Part shown: positions 1-8,090 of the stretch, piece by piece
Layout of the letters: each line of letters starts with the position of its first letter
Position numbering within the stretch: position 1 is the first letter of the stretch
Source: UBA5486 sp036744795
Lineage (GTDB): Bacteria; Bacillota; UBA4882; UBA10575
Length of the DNA: 21,142 bases
Direction: 5' to 3'
Assembly: GCA_036744795.1 (NCBI GenBank)
Contig: DAIOHK010000040.1
Span: 1-21,142, forward strand
The notes under the pieces: model-generated
Database searches by the model: none
What the model was told of the DNA's origin: nothing
The model's input: only the letters and a program-made list of their open reading frames with translations
Translations under genes and position numbers: made by a program

Positions 1-37
1 TAAATACCGTAATTGGCTAGAACAGAATCAAATTTTC

Positions 38-66
38 TTGACTAAAAAAAGATCTTAAGTTATAAT
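38..66 (+). promoter_or_regulatory. Sigma-A promoter for the pfl leader
   Basis: TTGACT at 38-43, a 17-nt spacer, then a perfect TATAAT at 61-66. Transcription should start near 73. The RNA would first carry the inverted-arm element at 79-223 and then the ZTP riboswitch and pflB. It is the best promoter match in the window; the start site itself is inferred. Confidence 0.8.
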
Positions 67-78
67 TTGTTATCATAT

Positions 79-223
79 GAGGGAATTGCCTAATACATCT
101 CATAGTCGTAGCTGACCGCTTGTCACTCGTGTTGAATGACAATCTATGCACGCTGTTCCGATATTTTCTTGCTTTTATCTGCCTTAGCTAGGCTATGATG
201 AAGCACATTTATCCAATTCCTTA
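79..223 (+). repeat. Inverted-arm leader element, copy A
   Basis: The left arm GAGGGAATTGCCTAAT (79-94) and right arm TTTATCCAATTCCTTA (208-223) are imperfect reverse complements sharing the core GGAATTG. The interior is longer than in other copies and not alignable with them. It contains nested complementarity, for example TTGTCA with TGACAA and TCATAG with CTATGA, so the segment could fold as a branched RNA. It lies between the promoter at 38-66 and the ZTP aptamer. No known family recognised. Confidence 0.5.
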
Positions 224-230
224 ATAGTAA

Positions 231-308
231 AGACCTCCGTACAACTGGCGGATCAAGTGGAACCAACCACTAGGGAGTATGGAGTAAATAAGCCGACCGC
301 CTGGGCAC
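231..308 (+). promoter_or_regulatory. ZTP riboswitch (pfl motif) aptamer
   Basis: This matches the ZTP/ZMP riboswitch consensus, originally named the pfl motif. P1 pairs CTCCGTAC (235-242) with GTATGGAG (277-284). P2 pairs AGTGG (256-260) with CCACT (267-271). The conserved ACTGGCGG and GGGAGTA segments are present, as is the downstream GCCGACCGCCTGGGCA. GGCGG (247-251) can form the family pseudoknot with CCGCC (297-301). The riboswitch senses the purine intermediate ZMP/ZTP, which rises when 10-formyl-tetrahydrofolate is short. Turning on pyruvate formate-lyase would then supply formate for one-carbon metabolism. Confidence 0.93.
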
Positions 309-330
309 AATATGTCCGGGCGGTTTTTTT
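296..330 (+). terminator. Riboswitch-controlled intrinsic terminator
   Basis: CCGCC (297-301) pairs with GGCGG (319-323), extended by GG/CC and ACA/TGT pairing, followed by seven T. CCGCC is also the aptamer's pseudoknot strand, so ligand binding and terminator formation compete. An ATG at 312 lies inside this hairpin and is not a plausible start codon. Confidence 0.88.
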
Positions 331-359
331 ATTCCCGCCCGAAAAGGAGGAGTTCATTT

Positions 360-2437
360 ATGGATCCATGGCGTAATTTTAAAGGTGAGACTTGGCGGGA
401 GAAGATTGATCCTTCTAATTTTGTCCGCCACAATTATCAACCATATTATGAAGAACCATCTTTTCTCTCCAGCCGCTCAGCCCGGACTGAGCGGCTCTGG
501 AAGAAATGCCAGAAACTAATGGATGAGGAAAGAAAAGCAGGAGGCGTGTTGGAGATCGATACTAAGCGGGTAGCTGGTGTTACTGCTTGGGGTCCTGGTT
601 TTATCGACAAAGATAATGAAGTTATCGTGGGCCTCCAGACTGATAAACCATTAAAACGTTTAGTCAATCCCTGGGGCGGTTGGCGGATGGTGGAAGCCGC
701 CTGTAAAGCTAGGAAAGTTGATCCTGATCCAGTAATGGCCCAAATCTTTACTACCTATCGCCGGACACAGAATGAAGCAATCTTCCGGATCTATACCCCG
801 GCTATGCGTCAAGCACGACACCTAGGGATCATTACCGGGCTTCCCGATGCATATGGTCGCGGGCGGTTAATCGGTGATTACCGGCGGGTACCCCTCTATG
901 GCACTGCTTTTCTGATGGAAGAGAAAAAGAAGGATCTCTATGCTCTAGATAATGTAGATGACTCTACCATTCATTTACGTGAGGATATTGCCGATCAAGT
1001 ACGAGCTCTGGAACGGATGGCAGAAATGGCCCAATCTTATGGTTTTGATATTACCCGGCCGGCTGCCAATGCCCAGGAAGCAATACAATGGTTGTACCTT
1101 GCTTATTTGGCGGCAGTCAAAGAACAGAATGGTGCTGCCATGTCCCTTGGTCATAATAGTCCTTTCCTGGATATCTATATCCAAAGAGATCTGGTCGAAG
1201 GAACCCTTACTGAAGAAGGGGCTCAGGAACTCATTGACCAGCTGGTTATAAAGCTTCGTTTGGTAAGACATCTTCGTACTCCGGCATATGATGAACTTTT
1301 TGCCGGTGATCCGGTTTGGATTACAGAAGCGGTCGGCGGGATGGGTGAAGACGGGCGACCGCTGGTAACCAAGACCGATTACCGTTGGTTGCATACATTA
1401 AGAAACTTGGGGCCCGCTCCCGAACCAAACCTTACGGTATTATGGAGTCCCAGATTACCTAAACCATTCCGGGAATACTGCACCAATCTCGCAATCGAGA
1501 CTTCTACCCTCCAGTTTGAAAATGATGAATTAATGAGACCGATCTTTGGTGATGATTATGCCATCTCCTGTTGTGTTTCTGCTACCCGGATCGGCCGGGA
1601 TATGCAATTCTTCGGCGCCCGGGTTAACCTGGCCAAAGCTTTACTGCTAGCCATTAATGGCGGGCGTGATGAGATTACCGGAGAACAGGTGCTGGAGATC
1701 CCCACCTTAGAAGGAGAAGAACTGGATTGGCATCAAGTCTGGGAAAATTATGAGCAAGTTTTAACCTGGCTTGCCACCCTTTATAGTCGTACTATGAATT
1801 GCATCCATTATATGCATGATAAATATAATTACGAACGAATNNNNNNNNNNNNNNNNNNNNNNNNNNNNNNNNNNNNNNNNNNNNNNNNNNNNNNNNNNNN
1901 NNNNNNNNNNNNNNNNNNNNNNNNNNNNNNNNNNNNNNNNAGCAACCTATTTACCGGAATGCCAAACCCACAATGTCCATTCTCACAATTACTTCTAATG
2001 TGGTTTATGGTAAAAAAACCGGAGCCACTCCTGATGGACGAAAAGCAGGTAAACCTTTTGCCCCCGGAGCCAATCCCATGCATGGACGGGAACACTCCGG
2101 CGTAGTCGCTGCCATGCGTTCTTTAGCCAAACTACCATATGAGATCTGCTTGGATGGAATCTCCTATACCTTTTCTATTACCCCCCGGGCTTTAGGCCGC
2201 AGCATGAAAGAGCGGGTGGGAAACCTGGCAGGCCTTGTTGATGGTTACTTTGGGGCAAATGGGCACCACATAAATATTAATGTGTACAGCCGGGAAACTC
2301 TGGTCGAAGCAATGGAGCATCCGGAACTTTATCCTAATTTAACGATCCGGGTCTCCGGTTATGCAGTACACTTTGTTAAGCTCAGTAGAGAACAGCAATT
2401 AGAGGTTATTGAAAGAACCATTTATGGAAGAATGTAA
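360..2437 (+). CDS. pflB: Formate C-acetyltransferase (pyruvate formate-lyase), interrupted by an assembly gap
   Basis: A glycyl radical enzyme converting pyruvate and CoA to acetyl-CoA and formate in the cytoplasm under anaerobic conditions. The start is ATG 360, placed 3' of an AAGGAGG ribosome binding site and beyond the riboswitch terminator. The catalytic adjacent cysteines lie in SCCVSATRIG (C404, C405). The C-terminal RVSGYAV carries the radical glycine (codon 2357-2359), and the protein ends TIYGRM. The 100 N at 1841-1940 interrupt it. Reading frames before and after differ, so 100 is not the true gap length. Compared with E. coli PflB, about 85 residues are missing between MHDKYNYE and QPIYRNAKPT, giving roughly 740 residues in full, normal for the family. 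The frame change is therefore an assembly effect, not evidence of a pseudogene. It is followed by its activating enzyme. Confidence 0.93.
1841..1940. other. Assembly gap (100 N)
   Basis: Exactly 100 undetermined bases, the usual placeholder for a scaffold gap of unknown size. The pflB frame after the gap is incompatible with a true length of 100. Alignment from memory with E. coli PflB suggests about 250 bases are missing. Confidence 0.97.
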
Positions 2438-2455
2438 ATGCTAGAGGTGGAAGGC

Positions 2456-3202
2456 ATGGGGCGGATCCAATCTATTCAAAGTTTTAGTACACTGGACGGA
2501 CCGGGTACCAGATGTGTGGTCTTCTTCCAAGGCTGCCCTGTTGGTTGCCTCTTCTGTCATAATCCGGAATCTTGGGAAGCTGAAGGGGGAGAAATCGTTG
2601 ACCCGGAGGATCTCCTCCTTCGTCTGGAAAGATTTCGCCCATTTCTGCAGGCTCCCCCCGGCCTAACAATCACCGGAGGGGAACCCCTTTTTCAGCCGGA
2701 GTTTGCACTTAAACTTGCAAACTCCGCCAAAAAGCAGGGCTGGCATGTTGCTCTTGACACTTCAGGGTGGGGGCCAACCGATGCTTTTCTTGCGGTCGTT
2801 GAAAACGTTGATTTAGTAATGTTCTCGATTAAACACCCTTTAAAACCAAAACTCCTCTCCCGGTTAGAATTGGAACAGACCCTTGCCAATTGGAAGAGTC
2901 TTACCTTATTAAAGGTTCCGGTCTGGCTCCGCTATGTCTTAATCAAAAACTGGACAGACCAGCCCGAAACCCTTCACGTGCTCGGAGAACTCGCGAAAGA
3001 ACTTCCCAATTTAGAAAAGATCGAGATCTTCCCCTACAATAGCCTGGCCGAAAGCAATTGGCAAGCCCTTCATTGGGATAGTCCCATTTTCCATCAACAC
3101 CCGCCGGCAGTAACCGAGGAAGAGATTAAAGAAGCAGAACTGATCGTCAAAGAGGCCTCTGGATTGCCGGATGAGGTATTCTCTAATCACACCAACGCTT
3201 GA
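2456..3202 (+). CDS. pflA: Pyruvate formate-lyase activating enzyme (radical SAM)
   Basis: This enzyme makes the glycyl radical on PflB using S-adenosylmethionine and a [4Fe-4S] cluster. GCPVGCLFCHN holds the CX3CX2C cluster motif (C27, C31, C34 from this start), followed by TITGGEPL, the SAM-contacting GGE motif. The length of 248 residues is normal. I chose ATG 2456 because AGAGGTGG lies 5 nt upstream and the conserved N-terminus of the family starts close to GRI.S. An in-frame ATG at 2438, directly after the pflB stop codon, is an alternative and would add six residues. The tight spacing to pflB indicates one operon under the ZTP riboswitch. Confidence 0.93.
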   Translation: MGRIQSIQSFSTLDGPGTRCVVFFQGCPVGCLFCHNPESWEAEGGEIVDPEDLLLRLERFRPFLQAPPGLTITGGEPLFQPEFALKLANSAKKQGWHVALDTSGWGPTDAFLAVVENVDLVMFSIKHPLKPKLLSRLELEQTLANWKSLTLLKVPVWLRYVLIKNWTDQPETLHVLGELAKELPNLEKIEIFPYNSLAESNWQALHWDSPIFHQHPPAVTEEEIKEAELIVKEASGLPDEVFSNHTNA

Positions 3203-3227
3203 CTATTACATTACAAGCATATAAATT
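3199..3227 (+). promoter_or_regulatory. Probable sigma-A promoter for the ABC-F gene
   Basis: TTGACT at 3199-3204, a 17-nt spacer and TAAATT at 3222-3227. TATAAA overlaps it at a 15-nt spacing. The -35 box overlaps the pflA stop region. Predicted transcription start is about 3234, essentially at the left arm of repeat copy B. Confidence 0.6.
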
Positions 3228-3235
3228 AGTAATGT

Positions 3236-3328
3236 GAGGGAATTGCGTAATTACCTCAAGCATGTATTTTACCAATCAGGGGAAATATTGTGATCAAATT
3301 TAAAATAATTGAATTATGTAGTTCCTTA
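3236..3328 (+). repeat. Inverted-arm leader element, copy B
   Basis: Left arm GAGGGAATTGCGTAAT (3236-3251) and right arm ATTATGTAGTTCCTTA (3313-3328). As RNA they give 15 consecutive pairs, four of them G-U. Just inside the right arm is the shared interior segment (ATTGTGATCAAATTTAAAAT and following bases), which aligns with copies C and D. The element fills the leader of the ABC-F gene and ends 31 nt before its start codon. Confidence 0.6.
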
Positions 3329-3359
3329 AATGTACTAAATACGCAGGTGTGATCTGAAA

Positions 3360-5234
3360 ATGATTAAAGCAATTAATCTCTCTAAATCTTATGGAGAGCA
3401 ACTCCTCTTTACTGATGGGAATTTTGTCGTCAATCCGGGGGAACGGATCGGACTGGTGGGTAGGAATGGTCATGGTAAAACTACCCTCTTACGTTTAATC
3501 ACCGGACAAGAATCCCCTGATGCCGGAGAGATTACCATCCCTAAAAACTACTCCCTCGGTTACTTAGAACAACATCTTAGTTTCTCCCGCCCCACTTTAC
3601 TGGAAGAAGCCTGCCTTGGGCTACCGGCCGTCCATAAATATGAGAGCTGGCGGGTAGAGAAGATCCTGTTCGGTTTAGGCTTTACCAAAGAAGATTTAAG
3701 CCGCCCACCGGAATTATTCTCTGGTGGGTTTCAGGTCCGTTTAAATCTAGCTAAAGTATTGGTCGCCGAACCAAATCTGCTGCTTTTGGATGAACCTACT
3801 AACTATCTAGATATCACTTCAATCCGCTGGTTAATCCGGTTTTTGCAAGAATGGAATAATGAATTAATCTTGATTACCCATGATCGGAATTTTATGGATA
3901 GTGTAATCACCCACACTTTAGGAATCCATAGGCAAAAGATGCGGAAGATTGCCGGGGGTACAGCCAAATACTATGAACAGATTGCTAAAGAAGAGGAGAT
4001 TTACGAAAAAACACGGATTAATGAGGAAAAGAAACGGAAAGAGACCGAAGCCTTCATCGAGCGGTTTAGGTATAAAGCTACGCTCAGCAGCCGAGTGCAA
4101 TCCCGGGTTAAAATGCTGGAAAAAAGGGGTCAAATGGAGAAGCTGGCTCAAATTGAGGATCTGGAGTTTTCTTTCCCGGAAGAGCCGATACCAGCTAAGA
4201 TCATTATGCAGGCGCAGGAGATCTCCTTCTCCTATGAGTCCAAAGAACCTTTCCTTATTGATCACCTGAATTTAATCGTAGAAAAGAATGACCGGATCGG
4301 AATCATCGGTAAGAATGGTAAAGGCAAATCTACCCTTCTTAAGCTATTAGCAGGAAAACTCGTTCCACAAGAAGGTTCCATTACTACACATCCAAGCTTA
4401 AAAATAGGTTACTTTGGCCAGACCAATATCGAGCGGCTGGATCCGGATAAAACTGTACTAGAAGAGATCATGACTACTACTCCCAATTGTACCCAGCAAC
4501 AAGCCAGAAACATCAGCGGCGCCTTAATGTTCAGCGGTGATTTGGCTTTAAAAAAGATCCGGGTACTTTCTGGTGGGGAAAAAAGCCGTGTCCTTCTGGG
4601 GAAAATTTTAGTCACTCCCAGTAATCTTCTACTCCTTGATGAACCTACTAATCATCTCGATATGGAATCTAGTGATTCTCTAATGGAAGCAATTGATGCT
4701 TATAATGGTGGAGTGATAATCGTTACGCATAATGAAATGTACCTGCATGCTCTGGTTAATAAACTTGTAATCTTTGATCAGGAAAGAATCCTGGTTTTTA
4801 ATGGCACTTATCAGCAATTTCTCGATAAAATCGGGTGGGAAGCGGACCGGGAGTCCGCCAAAGAAGATTTAAGGGGTAAAACAACCACTACCAACAAGAC
4901 TGATCCTGGTTTAATTGATCGAAAGGCTTTCCGAAAAGAAAGAGCCAAAATTATCACCAGAAAATCCAGAATACTGACACCCCTTGAACAGAGGATCTCT
5001 GAAGTGGAAAATACCATTCTGCAACTAGAGGAGGAACTGGAGAAAAATAATCAGGACTTGATCCAGGCTTCCACTAAAGGAGATGGGGAGCTTATAGCCC
5101 GGCTGGCAAAGAGAAATTCCGAGATCAGCATGGAGGTAGAAGAACTCTATACGGAACTAACCGGGCTAACTGAAAAGTATGAACAGGCAACCCAACACTT
5201 TGAGGAAGAATTAAATCGTCTTGGTACCGGATAA
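3360..5234 (+). CDS. ABC-F family ATPase (Uup/YdiF-like)
   Basis: A soluble twin-ATPase protein of the ABC-F class. These act at the ribosomal E site to rescue stalled translation, and some members give antibiotic resistance. Domain 1: Walker A GRNGHGKTT (34-42), signature SGGFQ (121-125), Walker B LLLLDEPTNYLD. The linker (about 205-265) is rich in charged helices and carries RYKATLSSRVQSR, as in the P-site tRNA interaction motif. Domain 2: Walker A GKNGKGKST (317-325), SGGEK (404-408), LLLLDEPTNHLD. The last 90 or so residues form a basic coiled coil like that of Uup/YdiF proteins. There are no membrane segments. It has its own promoter and a structured leader, and its stop lies 2 nt from that of the convergent U32 gene. 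Whether it is housekeeping or protective cannot be told from sequence. Confidence 0.9.
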   Translation: MIKAINLSKSYGEQLLFTDGNFVVNPGERIGLVGRNGHGKTTLLRLITGQESPDAGEITIPKNYSLGYLEQHLSFSRPTLLEEACLGLPAVHKYESWRVEKILFGLGFTKEDLSRPPELFSGGFQVRLNLAKVLVAEPNLLLLDEPTNYLDITSIRWLIRFLQEWNNELILITHDRNFMDSVITHTLGIHRQKMRKIAGGTAKYYEQIAKEEEIYEKTRINEEKKRKETEAFIERFRYKATLSSRVQSRVKMLEKRGQMEKLAQIEDLEFSFPEEPIPAKIIMQAQEISFSYESKEPFLIDHLNLIVEKNDRIGIIGKNGKGKSTLLKLLAGKLVPQEGSITTHPSLKIGYFGQTNIERLDPDKTVLEEIMTTTPNCTQQQARNISGALMFSGDLALKKIRVLSGGEKSRVLLGKILVTPSNLLLLDEPTNHLDMESSDSLMEAIDAYNGGVIIVTHNEMYLHALVNKLVIFDQERILVFNGTYQQFLDKIGWEADRESAKEDLRGKTTTTNKTDPGLIDRKAFRKERAKIITRKSRILTPLEQRISEVENTILQLEEELEKNNQDLIQASTKGDGELIARLAKRNSEISMEVEELYTELTGLTEKYEQATQHFEEELNRLGTG

Positions 5235-5248
5235 GTTTATCTTTTTTT
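5226..5248 (+). terminator. Weak overlapping terminator between convergent genes
   Basis: GATAA GT TTATC followed by seven T overlaps the ABC-F stop codon and runs into the end of the convergent gene. The stem is only 5 bp, so efficiency is doubtful. Confidence 0.3.
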
Positions 5249-6472
5249 AAGTCCCAGATCACTAACTCGCCTACGCACTACAGCCCCAACCGGAACCTCC
5301 CGTTCGACCTGGAAATATACTTGATAACTATTATGCCCCTCTGCCAGCGGAGAACCCTTTTCATCAGTCATCTGCCGGGAATCCAGGGCGATAGTATCAT
5401 CCGGAAGTAATAATTCGATCTCATCACCAGCGATCAATTGATTCCTTAAGCCAACCAGAATTTTATGCTCCTGGGGCAGATATTGAAGCACAGTACCAAC
5501 CAAACCATAAGTTTGCTGGTAACTCCAGTCCAGATTAACTTCGTTTATCCTTTGCTCTCCCAGATAAAAACCGGTTGTATACCCCCGGTTAGAGACCTTA
5601 TCCAGCTCCGCAAGCCACTCCGGCATACACTCGTAAGCTTCTGGGTTTTTTAAGGCCGCCTCTAGTGCCCACCTATAAGTTCTGGTCACAACTGCTACAT
5701 AATAAACAGACTTCATCCGTCCCTCAATTTTTAGGCTGGATACCCCCGCGGCCAATACCTGAGGAAGATACTGAATCATCCGTAAGTCCTTAGAACTAAA
5801 TAAATAAGTATATCTTTCATCTTCCTCCAAGATTAATACCTCATCCGGCCTCGACCTTTCAACCACCTTATATTCCCAGCGGCAAGGGTGAACACACTCT
5901 CCCCGGTTTGAACTCCGGTTAGTTAAATAGGCAGAGAGAAAACACCGTCCCGAATAGGCCATACACATTGCCCCATGGATAAAGGCTTCCAATTCAACCT
6001 GTGGAACTTCGGCAGCAATCTCAGAGATCTGTTCTAAATTAAGTTCCCTGGCCAGAACAATTCTTTTAACCCCCTGTTCATACCAGAAACGAACCGCCTC
6101 AGAATTAGTTGTATTAGCCTGGGTACTCAGGTGAACCGGAAGCTCCGGCTTGGTCTTCCGTACAATCCGTAAGATCCCGGGATCACTTAAGATTACACCA
6201 TCAATACCAATCTCTGAGAGTACCCCGACTTTTTCTTTAACCAGGTTTAAATCCCGATTTTGGGCAAAAATATTAAGAGCGGCATAGACTTTTACCTTCT
6301 GTTGGTGAGCCTCGCGGATTCCTTGCTCAAGATCAGCAATACTAAACTCCGCTTGCTTGGCCCGGAGACTCAACCCCTCAACCCCAACATAAGCTGCATC
6401 TGCACCATAGAGGATTGCTGTCCGTAGTTTCTCCAGATTTCCAGCAGGAATAAGTAGTTCAGGACGTTCCAT
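5237..6472 (-). CDS. Peptidase U32 family protein
   Basis: The U32 signature is complete: EAFIHGAMC (162-170), YSGRC to C176, then C193 and C197 in RGECVHPCRW. The N-terminus PELLIPAGNLEKLRTAILYG is typical of the TIM-barrel half. U32 proteins include collagenase-like PrtC and the tRNA/rRNA hydroxylation factors TrhP and RlhA, which bind an iron-sulfur cluster. The 411-residue length fits the short YrrO/PrtC/TrhP-type forms. I cannot separate tRNA hydroxylation from other roles. The start ATG 6472 follows GGAGGG, which lies inside the last codons of the upstream zinc-ribbon gene, so the two genes are translationally close and co-transcribed. Confidence 0.88.
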   Translation of the reverse strand: MERPELLIPAGNLEKLRTAILYGADAAYVGVEGLSLRAKQAEFSIADLEQGIREAHQQKVKVYAALNIFAQNRDLNLVKEKVGVLSEIGIDGVILSDPGILRIVRKTKPELPVHLSTQANTTNSEAVRFWYEQGVKRIVLARELNLEQISEIAAEVPQVELEAFIHGAMCMAYSGRCFLSAYLTNRSSNRGECVHPCRWEYKVVERSRPDEVLILEEDERYTYLFSSKDLRMIQYLPQVLAAGVSSLKIEGRMKSVYYVAVVTRTYRWALEAALKNPEAYECMPEWLAELDKVSNRGYTTGFYLGEQRINEVNLDWSYQQTYGLVGTVLQYLPQEHKILVGLRNQLIAGDEIELLLPDDTIALDSRQMTDEKGSPLAEGHNSYQVYFQVEREVPVGAVVRRRVSDLGLKKR

Positions 6473-6473
6473 G

Positions 6474-6749
6474 CTATCCCTCCATTTTCTTTCGCGCTTG
6501 TGCTCGCCTTCTTCTATTTCGTTGTATCCGTTTTTCCTTACATACAGAACAGTAAGGGCCTTCTATATCAATCGGCCGGGGACAATATGGGCATAGCCCT
6601 GCTTTTACTCTTTCTTTGGCCCAAATTAACTTTCTTTGATTCTCCGAAACTAAACAGCTCGAACAGAGATACTTCGGAGCCCTGTCATTAACCTCACCAC
6701 AATTTGGGCACAAACCTTTTGCTATCCTTTCCTTACGATTAGCAGGCAT
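6474..6749 (-). CDS. Small double zinc-ribbon protein, function unknown
   Basis: A 91-residue, very basic protein with four CxxC pairs: CPNC (14-17), CSSC (29-32), CPYC (53-56) and CSVC (67-70), forming two zinc ribbons. A highly arginine-rich tail follows (RNRRRRAQARKK). The start ATG follows AGGAGTG with suitable spacing. The stop codon is 1 nt before the U32 start. The form suggests nucleic-acid or ribosome binding; with a U32 partner that act on RNA in other bacteria, an RNA-related role is possible but is inference. I do not recognise a named family. Confidence 0.75.
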   Translation of the reverse strand: MPANRKERIAKGLCPNCGEVNDRAPKYLCSSCLVSENQRKLIWAKERVKAGLCPYCPRPIDIEGPYCSVCKEKRIQRNRRRRAQARKKMEG

Positions 6750-6783
6750 TTAATCACTCCTGTATAAATCATGCTGTCTTTTT

Positions 6784-6812
6784 ATTATATACCTTGCCCA
6801 CAAAAAAATAAA
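6784..6812 (-). promoter_or_regulatory. Possible promoter for the zinc-ribbon/U32 operon
   Basis: On the minus strand a perfect TATAAT (plus-strand 6784-6789) lies about 35 nt upstream of the zinc-ribbon start codon. The -35 region (TTTATT at 17 nt) matches poorly, so this rests mainly on the -10 box. Confidence 0.4.
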
Positions 6813-6879
6813 ACTTCTATTGTTACATTCTGTTTAAGCCCCTTTTTTTACCTGCTATTTTTAGGTGAAGGAAGGAATA

Positions 6880-7857
6880 TTAATCTAAATACTTATCAAA
6901 CCAATTAAACATCTCTTGTTGCAATTCTTTGTTGGTCGATAAAAAATTTAGATTATGATCAGAATTATAGATTATTAATTTATAGGTTTTATTTAGTTCT
7001 TTTAATCTTTCCGCCAACTTCTCCGCCTGACTTACCCTAACATTAAAATCATACTTTCCATGTATAATTAATACCGGAGTATTAATCGCCTCTGGCCAAT
7101 AGTAGGCGGAACGTTTTATATATTCTTCTTTCTTTTCCTCTGGAGTACCGCCAATCATATCTTTTAGTTCATCTTTCATCCCGTGATAAGATTCATTGTA
7201 CCATTGAATAACATCTGTAATACCACAAGTTACTACTGCTGCTTTTATATCTGCTCCCTCTTTTATTGCTAAATAAGTCATTAAACCGCCTCTAGAGCCG
7301 CCACACATTACAATCTTATCCGCATGAGTAAAAGGCAAGCTCTTTGCTAAAGGAATAAGATGTAAAACATCATTAACATCTGTGCCCCCAAATTCATCCT
7401 TTCCCTCTCCGCCATCATTTCCGCGATACTGAGAAGCTATTGCAACATACCCTTTTTCTGCTACTGTTGTTAAATAAGCAATCGTTTTTATATCTATTTT
7501 TCCTATTTCTTTATGACCGCCCCGGTTATATATATAAACCGGATACTTTCCCTCCTTTTTCGGTTTGACAATAAAACCAACAACTTTTAACCCGTCACTT
7601 AAGTATTCTATTCTGTAGTAATTATAATGTTTTTGAAGAAAGTCGAAACCTTTCTTGAAATCTTCCTGTTCCAATTTATGTAAGTCATCTTCAATGTTTT
7701 TTTCATAATCATAATATTCGATTTTTACGATTTTCCCATTAGAATTTTCCAACATAGATAAATCCTGCCCTAAAAAGCCACTCTCGGCTTGTGTTTTTAC
7801 AGTAAAACAACCTGTACACAGGAAAACAAGCAAAACCATAAGTTTTAATTTTTTCAT
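6880..7857 (-). CDS. Exported alpha/beta hydrolase (prolyl oligopeptidase/dienelactone hydrolase-like), intact copy
   Basis: A 325-residue serine hydrolase. An N-terminal signal (hydrophobic residues 5-16) ends in CTGC, a near-lipobox, so it may be a lipoprotein (C17). The nucleophile motif is GGSRG with S188, the acid is probably D270 in HGKYD, and the histidine H301 in NSDHN. Core features RGGHKEIG and YRGNDGGEG resemble the S9 peptidase/dienelactone hydrolase group with an oxyanion loop. The likely role is cleaving a peptide or ester at the cell surface; the substrate is unknown. It is the downstream member of a tandem duplication. The upstream ~45 bp, with its AGGAGGA-type ribosome binding site, is duplicated too. 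Confidence 0.85.
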   Translation of the reverse strand: MKKLKLMVLLVFLCTGCFTVKTQAESGFLGQDLSMLENSNGKIVKIEYYDYEKNIEDDLHKLEQEDFKKGFDFLQKHYNYYRIEYLSDGLKVVGFIVKPKKEGKYPVYIYNRGGHKEIGKIDIKTIAYLTTVAEKGYVAIASQYRGNDGGEGKDEFGGTDVNDVLHLIPLAKSLPFTHADKIVMCGGSRGGLMTYLAIKEGADIKAAVVTCGITDVIQWYNESYHGMKDELKDMIGGTPEEKKEEYIKRSAYYWPEAINTPVLIIHGKYDFNVRVSQAEKLAERLKELNKTYKLIIYNSDHNLNFLSTNKELQQEMFNWFDKYLD

Positions 7858-8090
7858 TTTAATCCTCCAAATCTAATTCTTAATTTTAAAAAGACTCTCT
7901 GGGATAGTAAGTTAAACTAATTAACCTCTTTTAAATTTTTTCTACCACCAAAGCAACGGCTAAACTCAATGTACCAATCTAACATTGCAAATAAATTCGT
8001 GTCCAGCTTTTGCCGCCGGTAGCAACCCATTTCGGAAACCCCAACATTGTACTTAATTATTAGGTCTGTAAAATTCCGTAAGTGCGGGTA
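7858..8090 (-). other. Spacer between the duplicated hydrolase genes
   Basis: The first ~45 bases upstream of the intact copy repeat the leader of the other copy. The remaining ~190 bases are unique to this spacer. On the minus strand, 7917-8030 encodes 37 residues (MGCYRRQKLDTNLFAMLDWY...), and the frame is open back to the ancestral hydrolase stop at 8091-8093. There is no good ribosome binding site. It may be a gene remnant or chance. No promoter or terminator is evident. Confidence 0.35.

Noticed and set aside
312..359. Start of pflB at ATG 312
   Set aside because: The codon is in the loop of the riboswitch terminator and has no ribosome binding site; ATG 360 follows AAGGAGG and matches the family N-terminus.
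975..1394. 139-codon frame antisense to pflB
   Set aside because: It lies wholly within a well-supported gene on the other strand and its composition follows from pflB codon use.
1839..2437. pflB as a pseudogene because the frame changes
   Set aside because: The change occurs across an assembly gap of arbitrary length; both sides align cleanly to active pyruvate formate-lyases, including the cysteines and glycyl radical site.
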